Shown here: positions 14,230-23,900 of the stretch, in pieces | Layout: every line of letters begins with the position of its first letter | How positions within the stretch are numbered: position 1 is the first letter of the stretch | Source of the DNA: Verrucomicrobiales bacterium | GTDB lineage: Bacteria; Verrucomicrobiota; Verrucomicrobiia; Verrucomicrobiales; V1-33 | Direction of reading: 5' to 3' | Length of the DNA: 64,000 nucleotides | Assembly: GCA_018003315.1 (NCBI GenBank) | Contig: JAGNEJ010000006.1 | Span: forward strand, 1-64,000 | Notes under the pieces: model-generated | The model's input: the letters and a program-made list of their open reading frames with translations, nothing else | Told to the model about the DNA's origin: nothing | Databases searched by the model: none | Made by a program: the position numbers and the translations under genes

Positions 14230-16245
14230 ATGGCAGAGCGGCAGAGAATCGGCACCTATGACATCCTGCATGGCAGCGGAGGAGAACCGCTGCCAGGAAT
14301 TGCGTTCCTGACAAAGGCGGCAGTCCAGGCGCGACGCTTGCCGTCAGGAAAGCTGGTCAGCCTGGAAATCGCGGATGGAGAAGCAGGAAAACGACTGGCG
14401 GCGTCGGCCGCACAGCTTTGCGCACTCAACCACCCTGGCATCCTGCACATAGAGGAGGTCGGCACTGATTCTGAAAGCGCATTTTGCGCCGTGAATGGAC
14501 TGGGAAATGAGAACCTGCGCAGCAGAATCAAAACCGCCGGTGCGATTTCCGAAGCGGCCTCCGCCGCCATCTGCCGGCAGGTCGCGGAAACGCTTGCCAG
14601 TCTCCATGCGGACGGAATCCTCCACGGAGACATCAAACCGGCCAATCTTTGGCTGCCAGAGGATGCTGGAAGCGGCGACCGGATCAGGCTGGGGGGCTTT
14701 CATCAACTCACCGAAGATGTCAGGGCATACAGTCCGGAATATGCCAGTCCTGAACAGGTGAGGGAGGAAACACCGGATGTTCGCACCGATCTGTTTTCGC
14801 TTGGAATGACCTGGTGGCACTTGCTGCTCGGAAGCACACCGCTCACCGGACCAGTCGGCAGCCTGCTGACTGAACGCATTGATCCTTCCCGCAGCTATGC
14901 GAGAAAACTCCCCGCAAGCCTGACAAAACCGATTCGTGAACTGCTGGAATCGCTGCTGGAGAAGGAGGCCCACCACCGCCCTGAAAGTGCGCATCAGGTT
15001 GCAGCGGCTCTGGCGGACTTCCTGGCAAAATCCGAGAATGAAGCAGAATCCCGCCAGTCGGTCCGGAGGCCAGCCAGACCGTCTCCCGAATCACGCGCAG
15101 CGGAACGCAGCCGGACTTGGAGGGAACGCTTTCAACTCGTGGATGAGGACCGTTCCAACCTGTCGGCGGGGCATCCAGTGGAGGCGGTGGAGTCGGCAAC
15201 TGGACGCCGTGTTCGGTTGGAGCTTTTGCCGGGGTTGCTTCCAGAGGGACTCCGGCAAAAGGCAGCCCAACATGCGGGGAGCAGCGCAGCGCTGCAAAAC
15301 TTCATGGGTTTTCTGGATGCCAACGAGGGCACTCTGGCCATCTGGGCACTTGAGGGCACGGAAGATTTGCTCTCCGTGCTCAGGCGCTGTGGAAAGGTTT
15401 CCTTTGCCGATTCCGTGGCATTCCTGGCACATCTGGCACTGGCCTTTGATGACGCGCACAGCATGGGCTTTCCTGCCGTGGATGCCCGAATTTCGGAAAT
15501 CGGGATCCACCTTCCCGATGGCAACTGGGCTGATGCGACCAGCGCGGTGCGCCCGATCTTCCTCCGCGAACAGGCGGGATCCGGGGACAGCCGCCCAGAA
15601 GCCGGTCCGGTGACGCAGCAGACGATGATGCCGCTGGGACTCCATGCGACTGGTGGCTTGAGCAGCGAGGAGGGATTTTCCTACACCGCCTCCTTCGCCA
15701 GCCTGATCTATTACCTCACCGGAGGCCGCCCTCCAGCGGTGGCTGCGCGCATCTCACCTGCAGCGCTGACGAAGATTTCGGGTTTCAGCGAAGCCGGAAA
15801 CAACCTGGTGGGTCGGGCGATCGCAGGAGAGTTCGGGCAGAGCCATGACTGCAGGGAATTTTTGCGCCAACTGGCCCGGACGGAAAACATCACCTGCCGC
15901 ATCCAGGAAATCGCGCCCAATCCCCCGTCGTCCACCGGCAATGTCATTTCGCTGAATTTCCCAGCACTGGCCTCACCGACATCAGGTTCTAACCAGTCTG
16001 CTCCCGCATCCGTCGCCGTGAATCCCAGGGTGGCGATGCAGCTTCTGGACAGCCATGAAGGAGGGCCGCAGTCCGCCTTGACTCCGACGGTGGCATCCCG
16101 AAACCCTGACAGGGGACACCGGCCCGCTCCGACCGACCGCGTTACAAAAAACGTTCTGCCCTGGTGGCTGCTGGGGTTGCTGCTAGTGCTCGGCCTGGGC
16201 GCGGCTGTTTACTTCATTGTCACCAAAGCACCGCACCTGCTGTAA
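14230..16245 (+). CDS. Membrane-anchored protein with two degenerate protein-kinase domains (tandem pseudokinase)
   Basis: The ATG at 14230 gives 671 aa; an upstream ATG at 14119 would add 37 residues unlike any kinase. The first domain keeps the catalytic loop HGDIKPANLW, YASPEQV and DLFSLGMTWWHLLLG. It has a glutamate (VSLEIAD) in place of the ATP-binding lysine and GGF in place of DFG. A second region (about residues 285-590) has the same order of blocks in weaker form: FQLVDEDRSNLSAG, TGRRVRLELLP, LALAFDDAHSMGFPAVDARI and FASLIYYLTGGRPP. A membrane helix (LPWWLLGLLLVLGLGAAVYF) stands at the C-terminus. The protein probably binds or scaffolds rather than phosphorylates. It lies 153 bp after kdpE; a functional link is not shown. 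Confidence 0.78.
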   Translation: MAERQRIGTYDILHGSGGEPLPGIAFLTKAAVQARRLPSGKLVSLEIADGEAGKRLAASAAQLCALNHPGILHIEEVGTDSESAFCAVNGLGNENLRSRIKTAGAISEAASAAICRQVAETLASLHADGILHGDIKPANLWLPEDAGSGDRIRLGGFHQLTEDVRAYSPEYASPEQVREETPDVRTDLFSLGMTWWHLLLGSTPLTGPVGSLLTERIDPSRSYARKLPASLTKPIRELLESLLEKEAHHRPESAHQVAAALADFLAKSENEAESRQSVRRPARPSPESRAAERSRTWRERFQLVDEDRSNLSAGHPVEAVESATGRRVRLELLPGLLPEGLRQKAAQHAGSSAALQNFMGFLDANEGTLAIWALEGTEDLLSVLRRCGKVSFADSVAFLAHLALAFDDAHSMGFPAVDARISEIGIHLPDGNWADATSAVRPIFLREQAGSGDSRPEAGPVTQQTMMPLGLHATGGLSSEEGFSYTASFASLIYYLTGGRPPAVAARISPAALTKISGFSEAGNNLVGRAIAGEFGQSHDCREFLRQLARTENITCRIQEIAPNPPSSTGNVISLNFPALASPTSGSNQSAPASVAVNPRVAMQLLDSHEGGPQSALTPTVASRNPDRGHRPAPTDRVTKNVLPWWLLGLLLVLGLGAAVYFIVTKAPHLL

Positions 16246-16308
16246 GCCTTGGCTGCTAAATTTCCGCGTTGAAAATCGGACGGGGAAAACCAGACCCAGC
16301 GGAGGTGC

Positions 16309-16830
16309 TTACCAGCCTTCCGCCACACGGCCCAGGATGTCTTCTGCCACCCGCTGCGAGGCCTGATCGATCGCCTGACGTTCAGTGAGTTGAAAATTCG
16401 GATCCAGAAAAACGGAGGTGGAGCCGTTGGCGGTGCCCTTGAGCAGGGTGGTTCCGGTTTTGGGATCCTCCACCTGGTAGTCCACCCAGAGGCGGATTTC
16501 CAGTTCGCGCGATTTCAAAACATTGGTCCGGGCGCCGCGCAGTTGCCGGCGTTCGAAATTCCGGATGGTCCCGCGCAGAACAGCATCGGCCTTGCCCACG
16601 CTTGTCACCTTGTAAGTTGAGTCCATCTGGAACTGTTTGATGACATTATTGGTCACCAGCACGGCACAGCGAGGCTCCAACGTTTCATTCTTGAAAACAG
16701 GGACGGCAAGGGTGTGCACCGCCGCCATTTTCTCCGGCTTGTCGGCACCCAGGCGATATCCGGCGCAGGAGGTCAGAAAGCAGACACTGCCAAGGGCTGC
16801 CAGTGTCTTCAGGGAGCGGAGAATGGTCAT
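16309..16830 (-). CDS. LptE-like lipoprotein, LPS-assembly component candidate
   Basis: This 173-aa protein starts with a lipoprotein signal peptide (MTILRSLKTLAALGSVCFL) and the lipobox LTSCAG. The opening CAGYRLGADKPEKM is typical of LptE-family proteins, and so are the region VHTLAVPVFKNETLEPR, the strand-rich middle and a C-terminal helix (QAIDQASQRVAEDILGRV). LptE plugs the LptD barrel and helps place lipopolysaccharide in the outer membrane. It follows the TPR gene by 55 bp on the same strand, suggesting a small envelope operon. The ATG at 16830 is chosen because it directly precedes the signal peptide. The symbol is withheld because this family diverges strongly. Confidence 0.75.
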   Translation of the reverse strand: MTILRSLKTLAALGSVCFLTSCAGYRLGADKPEKMAAVHTLAVPVFKNETLEPRCAVLVTNNVIKQFQMDSTYKVTSVGKADAVLRGTIRNFERRQLRGARTNVLKSRELEIRLWVDYQVEDPKTGTTLLKGTANGSTSVFLDPNFQLTERQAIDQASQRVAEDILGRVAEGW

Positions 16831-16885
16831 GCGAGCGATTGTGGACAAATGGGTGGATTGGGCAAGTGCGAAGTTCGACGGAGCG

Positions 16886-18292
16886 TCAATTCTTCTTCTC
16901 CGGTTCTGCTGGGAGAACGGGATCGGGTTTTTCAGCTGCCGGCTTGTCGGCTGCGGGTTTTTCATCCGCGGGCTTCGTTTCCGGGGCTTTTTCCTCCGCG
17001 GGTTTTGCTTCCGCCGGTTTTTTCGGCTCCTTTTCCATTTCAGGCATCGGTTCGGTACTGTCCACACCGGGAGCAGTGGGCGGCAGTTCCAAGGCTGGAG
17101 TGCCGGGCGTCAACAGGGTATCATCCGGTTTGCCGACAGGTTTCTCGCCAGGCAGCGCCGGTTCTTCGATCGGCGTAATGGGAATGGTGTCCGTGCCGGT
17201 GCGCATCTTCGGTTTGCGCAGGGCCTTGTCGAGGTCGGCCGGGGCTGGCGGACCGAGGTAATCCGGACGGTTTTTCACATCCGCTTCTGCGCGCAGAGCC
17301 AGTTGCTTGTTGGAAATTTTGACGTTGGCCGTTTCCAGCAGGGATGGATCGCTGGTGGTGAGTTCATTGACCCGGTCCCGGGCGGATTCGAAATTTGAAC
17401 CGGCCGGAAAGCGCAGCACGTCGCTGTAATAGATCATCGCGGCGCGGTAGTTTTTCTGGCGATCGTAAAACTTGGCAATGCGGTAGGAGTTCTCTGCGTC
17501 CTTTTCGTCGATCTGCGTGCGAAGTTCTCCCATGTCAGAACCAGGAAACAGGGCCGCCTCCTGGGCAGCCATCCTGCTCTCGCTCAGAGTGCCTGCGTCG
17601 CGGCTGCCGTCGGCCACCTTGTCGAAGCTCAGTTCGGCGACCTTTTTCTGCGCCTGTGCGGCGAAGGTGCTGCGCGGATACTGGTCCACCACGTCCTGAT
17701 AGGACTTGATCGCCTCGCTGGTTTCGCCTTCGTCCTCTTGAATCTGCCCGATCTGGAATTTCGCTTCGGGAGCATTTCTGCCCTGCGGGGCATTGGTGAT
17801 CACCTGCTCATACAGTTTCAGCGTCTGGCTTGTGGAGAGCTTCTTTTTGATCATCATCAGCGAGGAAAGCTTCTCGGTCCGGGCTTTCTGGGCGATGGAA
17901 AATTGTGCGTCAATGGCGGCAGCAAAATGCGGGCTGGCCTTGTAGGAATCAATCAGGGTCTGGTAGGCGTCGAATGCATCCAGCGGTGCATCCGCCTCCA
18001 TGTGTTGAGCAATGCGGAACTGGGCCGTGCCCGCGCTGGGTGCCAGGGGATGCGCTTTGACAATCTTTTTGTAGGTCGCCATGGCGGAACCCATTTTGCC
18101 AGCCTGTTCCGCAGCCTGCGCCTGGGCGAGCAGGGCAGCGGCTGCGGCTTCCTGGCTTTGCAGTTCGCCGGCAGCGGGTGCGGCGGGTTCGGCCTTTTTC
18201 TTGAACGGCCAAGGCAGTGCCAGGGCGGATCCCACAGGCAGTGCCAGGGCGGAAAAGGTGATGAACGCCAAGCGGACTGAAAAGTTTTTCAT
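16886..18292 (-). CDS. Secreted tetratricopeptide-repeat protein with low-complexity tail
   Basis: The product (468 aa) has a signal peptide (MKNFSVRLAFITFSALALPV), then TPR-type helical pairs. Examples are AQAAEQAGKMGSAMATYKKI, FDAYQTLIDSYKASPHFAAA, APEAKFQIGQIQEDEGETSE, AIKSYQDVVDQYPRSTFAAQ and NYRAAMIYYSDVLRFPAGSN. The spacing resembles BamD/YbgF-type periplasmic TPR proteins. From about residue 370 the chain becomes proline- and lysine-rich, with repeated units like EEKAPETKPADEKPAADKP. Such tails are often flexible envelope linkers. It precedes the LptE-like gene, which supports a role in outer-membrane biogenesis. No lipobox is visible, so it is probably periplasmic. The start with the signal peptide was preferred over one twelve residues upstream. 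Confidence 0.8.
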   Translation of the reverse strand: MKNFSVRLAFITFSALALPVGSALALPWPFKKKAEPAAPAAGELQSQEAAAAALLAQAQAAEQAGKMGSAMATYKKIVKAHPLAPSAGTAQFRIAQHMEADAPLDAFDAYQTLIDSYKASPHFAAAIDAQFSIAQKARTEKLSSLMMIKKKLSTSQTLKLYEQVITNAPQGRNAPEAKFQIGQIQEDEGETSEAIKSYQDVVDQYPRSTFAAQAQKKVAELSFDKVADGSRDAGTLSESRMAAQEAALFPGSDMGELRTQIDEKDAENSYRIAKFYDRQKNYRAAMIYYSDVLRFPAGSNFESARDRVNELTTSDPSLLETANVKISNKQLALRAEADVKNRPDYLGPPAPADLDKALRKPKMRTGTDTIPITPIEEPALPGEKPVGKPDDTLLTPGTPALELPPTAPGVDSTEPMPEMEKEPKKPAEAKPAEEKAPETKPADEKPAADKPAAEKPDPVLPAEPEKKN

Positions 18293-18371
18293 GGTGCAAA
18301 GGTTAAGAGCAGTTGGAAATCGCGTCAAGCACTTCGGAACCTCACCCCGGGGTCGATTTGGCTCCGCAGAA

Positions 18372-20279
18372 CTAGGAAAGAGCGAGCGCCGGCAGCAGCG
18401 GCTTGAGTGCTGCTTCCTCGCGGCGCAGGCGGATGAGTTCCTGGGTGAGGTTCAGTGTTTCCTGGTCGGACAATCCCGCCTGCCGCATGCGCTGGGTCAC
18501 GATCTGCTGACGCTGCCGGTTGGCATCGAATTTCAAGCGGTGAAAGGCACCCATGGCTCCCTTCAGATCATCCTTTGGCGCGCGTTCCAGCAGCAGTCTG
18601 GACAAAGCGGAACGCTCCCCCTCGGCAAATCCCGCCAGCACCGCCGCCACGGTGGGCGGCTGGGATGGGTCAAAGGTGGCGGTGAGCAGCCGCCCCACTA
18701 ATTCCCCCCCAACCTGACCGCTCCACGGGCAGTCGTCTCCCGCCGCCCGTTCCTTCACCCAATCCAGGCTGTCCGCGTCGGTGAGCATCAGCCGCAGCAA
18801 ATGGCGCAGCGCATGGCTGGGAATTTCCACGCTCTCCTCGCAGGCGGTCCCGGCTGCGCGGGGCGACGCGCTGGTTTCCGGCGCATTCGGCCCGGTGCCT
18901 GCGACTGCCTGCCGGGCAGCAGCTTCGCGGCGGTTTTTCTCCTCCTGCTGGCGCTTGCGCACTTCGCGGGACATCAGTAGGCGCAAGTCGGCCGCCGGTA
19001 GGTTCAGTCGTGTGGCACAGCGGTTGACGGCGGCATCCTGGGCGACCTTGTCTCCCAGCAGCGCAAGGTTTTCCGCCAGGCTTCCGGCCAGGCGCGATTT
19101 CTCCCGCGCTTTGTCAGGGTCCAGCGCTTCCGGATGCAGGTCGATTTGGAAATCGAAAAAATCCTTCGCCTGGTTGAGAAAAGCGCGGAAGGCATCCGCC
19201 CCCTGGCCGCGGATCAGGGAATCCGGGTCCTCGCCCTTCGGCAGTGCGGCGACCCTGACAAACAGCCCTTCCGGGGCGAGCAGGCGGTAGCATTTGACCG
19301 CAGCCTTGAAGCCGGCGGCATCCGCATCGAAGCACAGGATGACCTGCGTCACCGCACGGCGCAGCATCCGGGCATGGTGTTCAGTGAAGGCGGTGCCCAG
19401 CGGGGCCACGAGGTTTTCCACGCCGTGTTCAAATGCCGTGATCAGGTCGATCTGCCCCTCGCAGACCACGGCGCAGTCGGCCTTGGTCAGGGGCCTGCGG
19501 GTTTTGTCCCAGCCAAAAAACACCCGACTTTTGTTGAAGACGGGCGTTTCCGGCGAGTTGATGTATTTGCCGCCTTTCTGGTCCTTGTCGAGCAGCCGCC
19601 CGCTGAAGGCGATGACATCCCCCTGGTCGTTGCGCACCGGAAACATGACACGGTGCTTGAAGCGCACATAGCCGCCCTGGTTTGGCTGCCCTTCCACTCT
19701 GGGAATGAACAGCCCGGTTTCAATGAGCGCTTCGTCGTTCCAGCCTTTGCCGCGCCCCCATTCCAGCCACAGACGGATGTCTTCGGGCGCATATCCGATG
19801 AGCCAGCGCTGGCAGACTTCGCGGTTCAATCCGCGCTGTTTCAAATAGTCCCTGGCTGCCTCCGGTCCCGGACCGCGCTGCTTCAACAGCAGATCGTGCA
19901 TCCATTTGGCGGCATCGTTCTGCACCATGATCAGGCGGCTCCGCGCCTTGGCGCTGCTCTCCGCATTGGGATCTCCCGCCTCCTCGACGAGCACGATGTT
20001 GACCCGGCGGGCCAGATGCCGCACCGCATCGGTGAACGGCATGTTCAGATGCTCCCTGACAAACGTGATGGCATCCCCGCCCTTCCCGCAGCCAAAACAG
20101 TGGAAACTCTGCCGGGTCTGCGACACATGAAACGAAGGGGTCCGTTCCGGATGGAACGGACACAGTCCCTTGTAGCTTCCCATGCCGGCCTTTTTCAACT
20201 GTACATGCGACTGGATGAGGTCCACGATGTCCGTGGCCGCCACCACCTGGCGAATCGACTCCTCCGCAATGACCGGCAT
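18372..20279 (-). CDS. dnaG: DNA primase DnaG
   Basis: DnaG (635 aa) makes RNA primers for replication. The CHC2 zinc finger is complete (Cys40, His43, Cys61, Cys64 in LCPFHPERTPSF and FHCFGCGKGGDA). The catalytic core has GRLLDKDQKGGKYINSPETP, the Toprim glutamate in CEGQIDLITAFEHG, and VILCFDADAAG for metal binding. The C-terminal third is the helical DnaB-interacting region, here less conserved and alanine-rich. Length is normal. It stands 79 bp downstream of nothing obvious: nadD ends 66 bp before its start on the same strand. The usual rpsU-dnaG-rpoD order is not present. Confidence 0.96.
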   Translation of the reverse strand: MPVIAEESIRQVVAATDIVDLIQSHVQLKKAGMGSYKGLCPFHPERTPSFHVSQTRQSFHCFGCGKGGDAITFVREHLNMPFTDAVRHLARRVNIVLVEEAGDPNAESSAKARSRLIMVQNDAAKWMHDLLLKQRGPGPEAARDYLKQRGLNREVCQRWLIGYAPEDIRLWLEWGRGKGWNDEALIETGLFIPRVEGQPNQGGYVRFKHRVMFPVRNDQGDVIAFSGRLLDKDQKGGKYINSPETPVFNKSRVFFGWDKTRRPLTKADCAVVCEGQIDLITAFEHGVENLVAPLGTAFTEHHARMLRRAVTQVILCFDADAAGFKAAVKCYRLLAPEGLFVRVAALPKGEDPDSLIRGQGADAFRAFLNQAKDFFDFQIDLHPEALDPDKAREKSRLAGSLAENLALLGDKVAQDAAVNRCATRLNLPAADLRLLMSREVRKRQQEEKNRREAAARQAVAGTGPNAPETSASPRAAGTACEESVEIPSHALRHLLRLMLTDADSLDWVKERAAGDDCPWSGQVGGELVGRLLTATFDPSQPPTVAAVLAGFAEGERSALSRLLLERAPKDDLKGAMGAFHRLKFDANRQRQQIVTQRMRQAGLSDQETLNLTQELIRLRREEAALKPLLPALALS

Positions 20280-20345
20280 GGCGGATCAATGCCCGCAAGC
20301 CGCCACGCGTGCAAGCGTGGCGTCGCGGAGACCCCTGGTTTTGTG

Positions 20346-20927
20346 CTATTTTTTGCGGTAAAGTTCGTGGGCGGCAATGAATGCCAGCACCGCTTCCAGA
20401 GCCAGGCCGGATGCTGATTTCCCGCTGCCAATGCAGGAGCGGATTCCAGTGGAACTCACCAGACTCACGTCCACGCGCCCCTGCAGAAACACCGCACGGA
20501 AACCGTCGATGGGATGCCGTGGAAGCCCCTTTCGAGGAAACACGATGAATGTTAGCATCCGCGCCAAAACGTCCGGACGCGCCCAGCGCGGCAGGGCATT
20601 CCACTGGTCCGCGCCAAGTATCCAGTGCAGTTCCGCATCCGGAAACTGCGCGGAAAAATGTTCGGCAGTCTCCCAGGAATAGGACCGGCCGGGACGGCGC
20701 AGCTCCCAGTCGGAAACGTCCGCCCACGGGCGCCCAGCCACCATCAAGCGGACCATTTCCAGCCGCTGGTCATCCGTGGCACCGGGGGCAGTCTCCTTGT
20801 GAGGGGACTGATGGCAGGGAATGAACACCACCCGGTCCAGGCCGCAGGTCTGCCAGGCTTCCTCCGCCACCGTCAGATGGCCGAGATGCGGCGGATCAAA
20901 CGTGCCCCCAAAAATTCCGAGCTTCAT
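20346..20927 (-). CDS. nadD: Nicotinate-nucleotide adenylyltransferase NadD
   Basis: NadD (193 aa) makes nicotinate adenine dinucleotide from nicotinate mononucleotide and ATP in NAD biosynthesis. The nucleotidyltransferase signature MKLGIFGGTFDPPHLGHL opens the protein, HKETAPGATDDQRLEMV follows, WILGADQWNALPRW is the substrate region and SSTGIR near the C-terminus is the second ATP-binding motif. The ATG at 20927 is chosen since the signature begins with it; the open frame extends further upstream without family similarity. The gene lies 19 bp after the glycoside hydrolase gene on the same strand. Confidence 0.95.
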   Translation of the reverse strand: MKLGIFGGTFDPPHLGHLTVAEEAWQTCGLDRVVFIPCHQSPHKETAPGATDDQRLEMVRLMVAGRPWADVSDWELRRPGRSYSWETAEHFSAQFPDAELHWILGADQWNALPRWARPDVLARMLTFIVFPRKGLPRHPIDGFRAVFLQGRVDVSLVSSTGIRSCIGSGKSASGLALEAVLAFIAAHELYRKK

Positions 20928-20946
20928 GGCGGGGGAACGCAAGGGA

Positions 20947-23900
20947 CTAACGTTCGGCGAAAATGCGTAGCCATTCCCACCGGCAGAATCCCGGCTCGCC
21001 GGCTTCCGCGTGATCCTGCGCCTGACAGGAATTGGGCATTTTCCCGATCCGCACCTGCTGTGGCAGTCCGGGAAACGACTTGCGCGGCAAGCTGGCCACT
21101 TCCTCTTCGCGGCCACTCATGGCTGGACCGCCCGCATAAACCTTCACCGCATCCTTGTCCCAGCGGATGAGAAATTCCACCAACCCGGCCGCAGACAGGC
21201 TGGCGGGCAGGGATTCGCCGCCGTTGGCTGCAACGCAGATCCGGCCATCCTGACGGCGGTTCACCTTCAGGGTGCGGCCGCCCTCAAAGCTCACCGCGAT
21301 TCCCGGGCCCCACTGCTGACCGGCGTCTTTGGGGTCCTGCCAAATGCGCGCCTGCACGGCGCTGGAGTCAGTGGGCAAATCCCGTTCCAGCCAGCCGTGC
21401 ACGTTGGCGGGAGCCACCAGGACCAGTCCTTCATCGTATTTTGGGGTGCCGGCTTTTGGCGAAGCCGCCCAACGCCAGCCTGTCGTGGACTGCTTGCCGA
21501 TGGTCGGCGGGATGCCCGCCGGGAAGATGTCCTCGAAGATCTGTCTGCCCAGCCCGCTGGAACCGGATGGTACCGGCGGGGCCACGGTCCGCTGCGTTTC
21601 GTCCAAGTAAAACACGGCTCCGGCAACCGGCCGAAGGAACAGTTCCTCGTTCACCGCAAACAGCCCCTCATGCTGACCGTAGTCCGGCACCGGCGGGGCA
21701 TAGAGTCGGGCCTTTTTCGGATCCAGGCCCAGCTTTTGCCAGTCGATGGCCAGTTTCACCCGCCGCGGCTCTTTCACGAAATTCCCCACGGCCACCAGGG
21801 TTTTTTTGCCCGCCTGCACCCAGACGCTGGCCTTCACCAGCGGGTCGGCACAGCGCACCGGGCAGTCTCCTTCCGCCCACCAGCCGATGAATGCAGCATC
21901 CACCGCGCCAAATTCATCCCAGAGTTTCCACGTCCCGCGGGGCTGCCCCCCCCACCCCAGCCTGCCCGTGCAGCCATGCACCAGGCCCAGCCACGGATTG
22001 CCGCCATGCTCCAGCATTTCACCCATCAGGCCAAAGGGAATGCCGCTGATTTCCACCAGAAAATGTTCGGGCGGCGGACCGCTGTATTGATGGCCTTCCC
22101 CGAACCACAGGCGGTCCACAAACGGAAAACTGTCCATGAAAAGATTGGCGCAGTTTGCCCAAGCGCCGCCTTCGTGCAGTTCGTTCCAACTGTGCAGGTC
22201 GATGCGTCCGCCGCGGGGCGCATGTTTCTGCAGCACCTCCTGGGCACGGCGCATCACCGTGCGGTCGAACGAAATGTCATCGAGATAAATGCCGTCGCAG
22301 CCGCAGTGGTCGCAGAGCCAGCGCAGCCCCTCGACGTAGTAGTTGTTCCAGCGGCCCATCGTTTGTGTCAGGAAGGAAACGTCCTCCACATTCGGCTCAT
22401 ACCAGGCTCCGTAATAATCGCCGCTCAAATGCTCCTCCCCCCACGGATGCCCGCCCCCGCTGCCGTGCAGCAGCACGTCATTGCCCATCGTCCGCAGGGC
22501 AAAGAGTTCCGGAGCCCAGTTCGACAGTTCGCGGATGGTGTAATAGTATTTCACGCGGATGCCCCGCTGGTGAGCCAGGTCGGTGAACTGTTTCAGCCGG
22601 TCCCATGTGAGGAACGGATAGTTGATGTAGGGGTTGAGGTAGTTTCCCTGATGGATGTTGACGATGTTGACGCCCTGGGAGCGGAGGTTGTCGAGCCACT
22701 TCGGGGCATTTTCCAGCGAGGGCACCGGCCCCTGGTAGTAGCGTTCCGTCCACTGCTCCTTCGTCCGCAGCGGGTGAAACGGCGTCACCAGCAGATCGAA
22801 ATCCAAGTGCACCGGCTGCCCCGGTTTGAATGCCATGGGACCGGTGAAGGCGGTTAGGGTCGCCCGGCCGTTCTTCCGCACAAAACGAACGCCTCCCTTT
22901 CCTCCGTTGGCCCAGCTCGGCTCCACCAATGGCCGGCGATGGTAGTGGATGTTGATCGCGGGCCTGATATATTTTTCATCCTTCAACTGCAGCCTCATCC
23001 CGCCATGGACCGCACCGATCCAGACGCTGTCCTGGTTCTTGTGGGCCACATCCCATTTCCAGGAAAATTCATCCGGGCACAACCCGCCTGCCCGGCCCAG
23101 GCCGATCAAGTATTTCGTCGCCGCAGGATTGAGTGGAATTTCCAGGGCAAATTCTCCCAACTGCGCCGACTCACCGGCCGGCGGGGTCAGGGTCCAGCGG
23201 CTTTCGATGCGCCCGTCGTATTCGATGACACTGCGGCCTTCGACCTTGATCCCTCCCACTGTTCCCGCAGCGCTCAATCCGTCGGCAGCGGCAGTCAGCG
23301 ACTCCGAATCCCCGTCGCCAATCTTCAAGCGCATGGGACCTGCCAGAATGGGGAAGCGGTTTTCGGGGGCGATGTTGGTCACGGCCGGGTTGAAATGGGA
23401 AACCATCTCCGAGGGCAGCCCGCGGGCGAACCGCAACGTGCGTCCCAGGATTTCTGTGGCGGTTCCGGAGGATTTCGGAAGATGATAGGGCGGCACCGGC
23501 TCCTCCCCGGCGGAAACCGGCGCATCCAGCCAGGCCAGGCGGGCCATGGGGTCAGCGGGCGCCTCGGGGTGAATTTCGATCCTAACCTGGCATCCGAACG
23601 CGGATACCGTGCAGGTGCCGGGCTGGGCATCCGGCGGCACGAATACCTGCCACCACACGGGAAAAACACGGCCGGCCGCGACGCTCAAACGCAGTGTTCC
23701 CGGCGCATCTGCAGCGGGTTTCAGGTTCAGTGCGTGCGCCTTCCACGGCAGCGCATTGCCGTTGGCATCACGGATTTCAGGCTGCGCGGAACCGGTCGCC
23801 GTGCAGTCTGCGCCTGCCGCCCACAATGCCGTTTGAAATGTGAGGGTGTTTCCGGGCCTGGCGGTTGGGACCGGATCCGTTTTCCGCTTCAGCCAGCGCT

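Noticed and set aside
16831..17067. N-terminal extension of the LptE-like gene into the TPR gene
   Set aside because: The extension is a lysine- and arginine-rich other-frame reading of the low-complexity tail of the TPR protein; the signal peptide begins at 16830.
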